Positions 4,577 to 5,380 of a DNA stretch of 5,380 bases are shown piece after piece (position 1 is the first letter of the stretch; each line of letters starts with the position of its first letter). This DNA comes from Paracoccaceae bacterium. GTDB taxonomy: Bacteria > Pseudomonadota > Alphaproteobacteria > Rhodobacterales > Rhodobacteraceae. Under the pieces are notes generated by a model. That model worked only from the letters and a program-made list of their open reading frames with translations, was not told the DNA's origin and ran no database searches. A program made the translations under genes and the position numbers. The stretch is taken from positions 141,547 to 146,926 of the forward strand of contig NVXA01000001.1 in the NCBI GenBank assembly GCA_002746395.1, in the 5' to 3' direction.

Positions 4577-5380
4577 TTACCGCATCTCTTTTGCCGGGGT
4601 CACCCCAAGGATACCAAGACCAGCGGCAATAGCAACGGCTACGGCGCGGATAAGCGCAATACGAGCGGTACTTTGCGCAGGCTTGTCAGCTTGAATAAAG
4701 CGCATCTCTGGGTCGATCTTCCCGAGGTGCTGGAGTGCGTGGAATTCGGAGGCTAATTCGTAAAGATAAAACGCAATCCGGTGCGGCTCGTTGGTTTTGG
4801 CGGCTATTTCCAGCAGGCGTGGCCATTCGGCCAGTTTCTGCGCGAGACTTAGTTCAGCGGGATGTTTCAGAAGGGTTAGATCAGCATTTTTCAGTGCTTC
4901 ATCATTGGTTTCCAGCCCAGCCTCAACCGCTTTCGTCAGCACCGAATTCACCCGTGCGTGGGCGTATTGGACATAGAAAACGGGGTTGTCTTTGGATTGC
5001 TCCAACGCTTTGACTAAATCGAAATCCAGCGGCGCGTCGTTTTTGCGGGTCAGCATGATGAAACGGGTTACATCTGCGCCCACGAGGTCGAGGACATCGC
5101 TTAGCAAAACGAACGTCCCTGCCCGTTTGGACATTTTGAACGGTTCGCCATTTTTATAAAGTTTCACCAATTGGCAAAGCTTAATATCAAGCGGAACTTT
5201 GCCATCAGACAGCGCTGAAACGGCGGCCTTCATGCGTTTAACGTAACCGCCGTGGTCAGCCCCCAGAACGTCGATCAGTTCGTCAAAACCGCGTTCGATT
5301 TTGTCGTAGTGATAGGCGATGTCCGGTGCGAAATATGTCCAGCCGCCGTCGGATTTTTTGACGGGGCGATCAACGTCATC
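4577..5380 (-). CDS. argS: arginyl-tRNA synthetase, C-terminal part (5' end outside window)
   Basis: ArgS is the class I synthetase that charges tRNA-Arg with arginine in the cytoplasm. The frame stays open from the right edge to the TAA at 4579-4577 and gives 267 residues, roughly the last 45 percent of a usual protein of about 580. The visible catalytic-domain end reads [18 protein letters not shown], then [14 protein letters not shown], then the KMSKS-like signature [10 protein letters not shown]. The anticodon-binding alpha-helical domain follows, with [11 protein letters not shown] and [13 protein letters not shown], and the protein ends in [14 protein letters not shown], typical of ArgS C termini. 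The methionine encoded at 5233 is internal, because 49 conserved codons precede it in frame. The HIGH motif would lie beyond the window. It is followed by the SPOR gene after 69 nt on the same strand. Confidence 0.96.
   Translation of the reverse strand, partial: DDVDRPVKKSDGGWTYFAPDIAYHYDKIERGFDELIDVLGADHGGYVKRMKAAVSALSDGKVPLDIKLCQLVKLYKNGEPFKMSKRAGTFVLLSDVLDLVGADVTRFIMLTRKNDAPLDFDLVKALEQSKDNPVFYVQYAHARVNSVLTKAVEAGLETNDEALKNADLTLLKHPAELSLAQKLAEWPRLLEIAAKTNEPHRIAFYLYELASEFHALQHLGKIDPEMRFIQADKPAQSTARIALIRAVAVAIAAGLGILGVTPAKEMR

Noticed and set aside
4577..5233. A complete 218-residue protein starting at the ATG at 5233
   Set aside because: The frame remains open upstream to the window edge with 49 codons of typical ArgS sequence, so this methionine is internal.

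Overview
This window is an ordinary piece of chromosome from an alphaproteobacterium, most likely of the Rhodobacterales (roseobacter-type). The assignment rests on four things: the fabH-ihfA-MerR gene order, the double-length dCTP deaminase typical of that group, an argS / SPOR-protein / scpA / scpB cluster, and close resemblance of the ScpA, ScpB and ArgS segments to the alphaproteobacterial forms. No mobile element, CRISPR array, toxin or defence gene was seen. No undescribed system can be supported from the sequence.

Layout of the left half (+ strand). The last 13 codons of fabH (1-42) are followed by a 79-nt intergenic region with a candidate promoter and small dyads. Next come ihfA (122-424) and, 9 nt later, a short MerR-family regulator (434-865). 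A sigma70-type promoter (885-912) then precedes a tRNA-Pro(GGG) gene with encoded CCA (923-999). A strong intrinsic terminator (1005-1039) follows the tRNA. Only 12 nt after its T tract starts a 361-residue two-domain dCTP deaminase (1052-2137).

Layout of the right half (- strand, read from the right edge). The C-terminal 267 residues of ArgS (5380-4577, 5' end outside the window) are followed by a 69-nt spacer carrying a perfect 8-bp inverted repeat. Then come a membrane-anchored SPOR-domain protein (4507-3623), scpA (3597-2791) and scpB (2790-2140). scpA and scpB abut exactly (TAAATG), so they are probably translationally coupled. The scpB and deaminase genes converge with 2 nt between their stop codons.

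How the genes relate. IHF bends DNA and serves as an architectural factor, and ScpA/ScpB are the kleisin and winged-helix subunits of the SMC condensin, so chromosome architecture appears in both halves. dCTP deaminase feeds dUMP/dTTP synthesis. ArgS and tRNA-Pro serve translation. The SPOR protein probably binds denuded septal peptidoglycan. The points most worth a second look are a G8 run in front of an internal in-frame ATG of scpB, a terminator sitting between the tRNA and the deaminase, the absence of nagZ between the SPOR gene and scpA, and the inverted repeat upstream of the SPOR gene.
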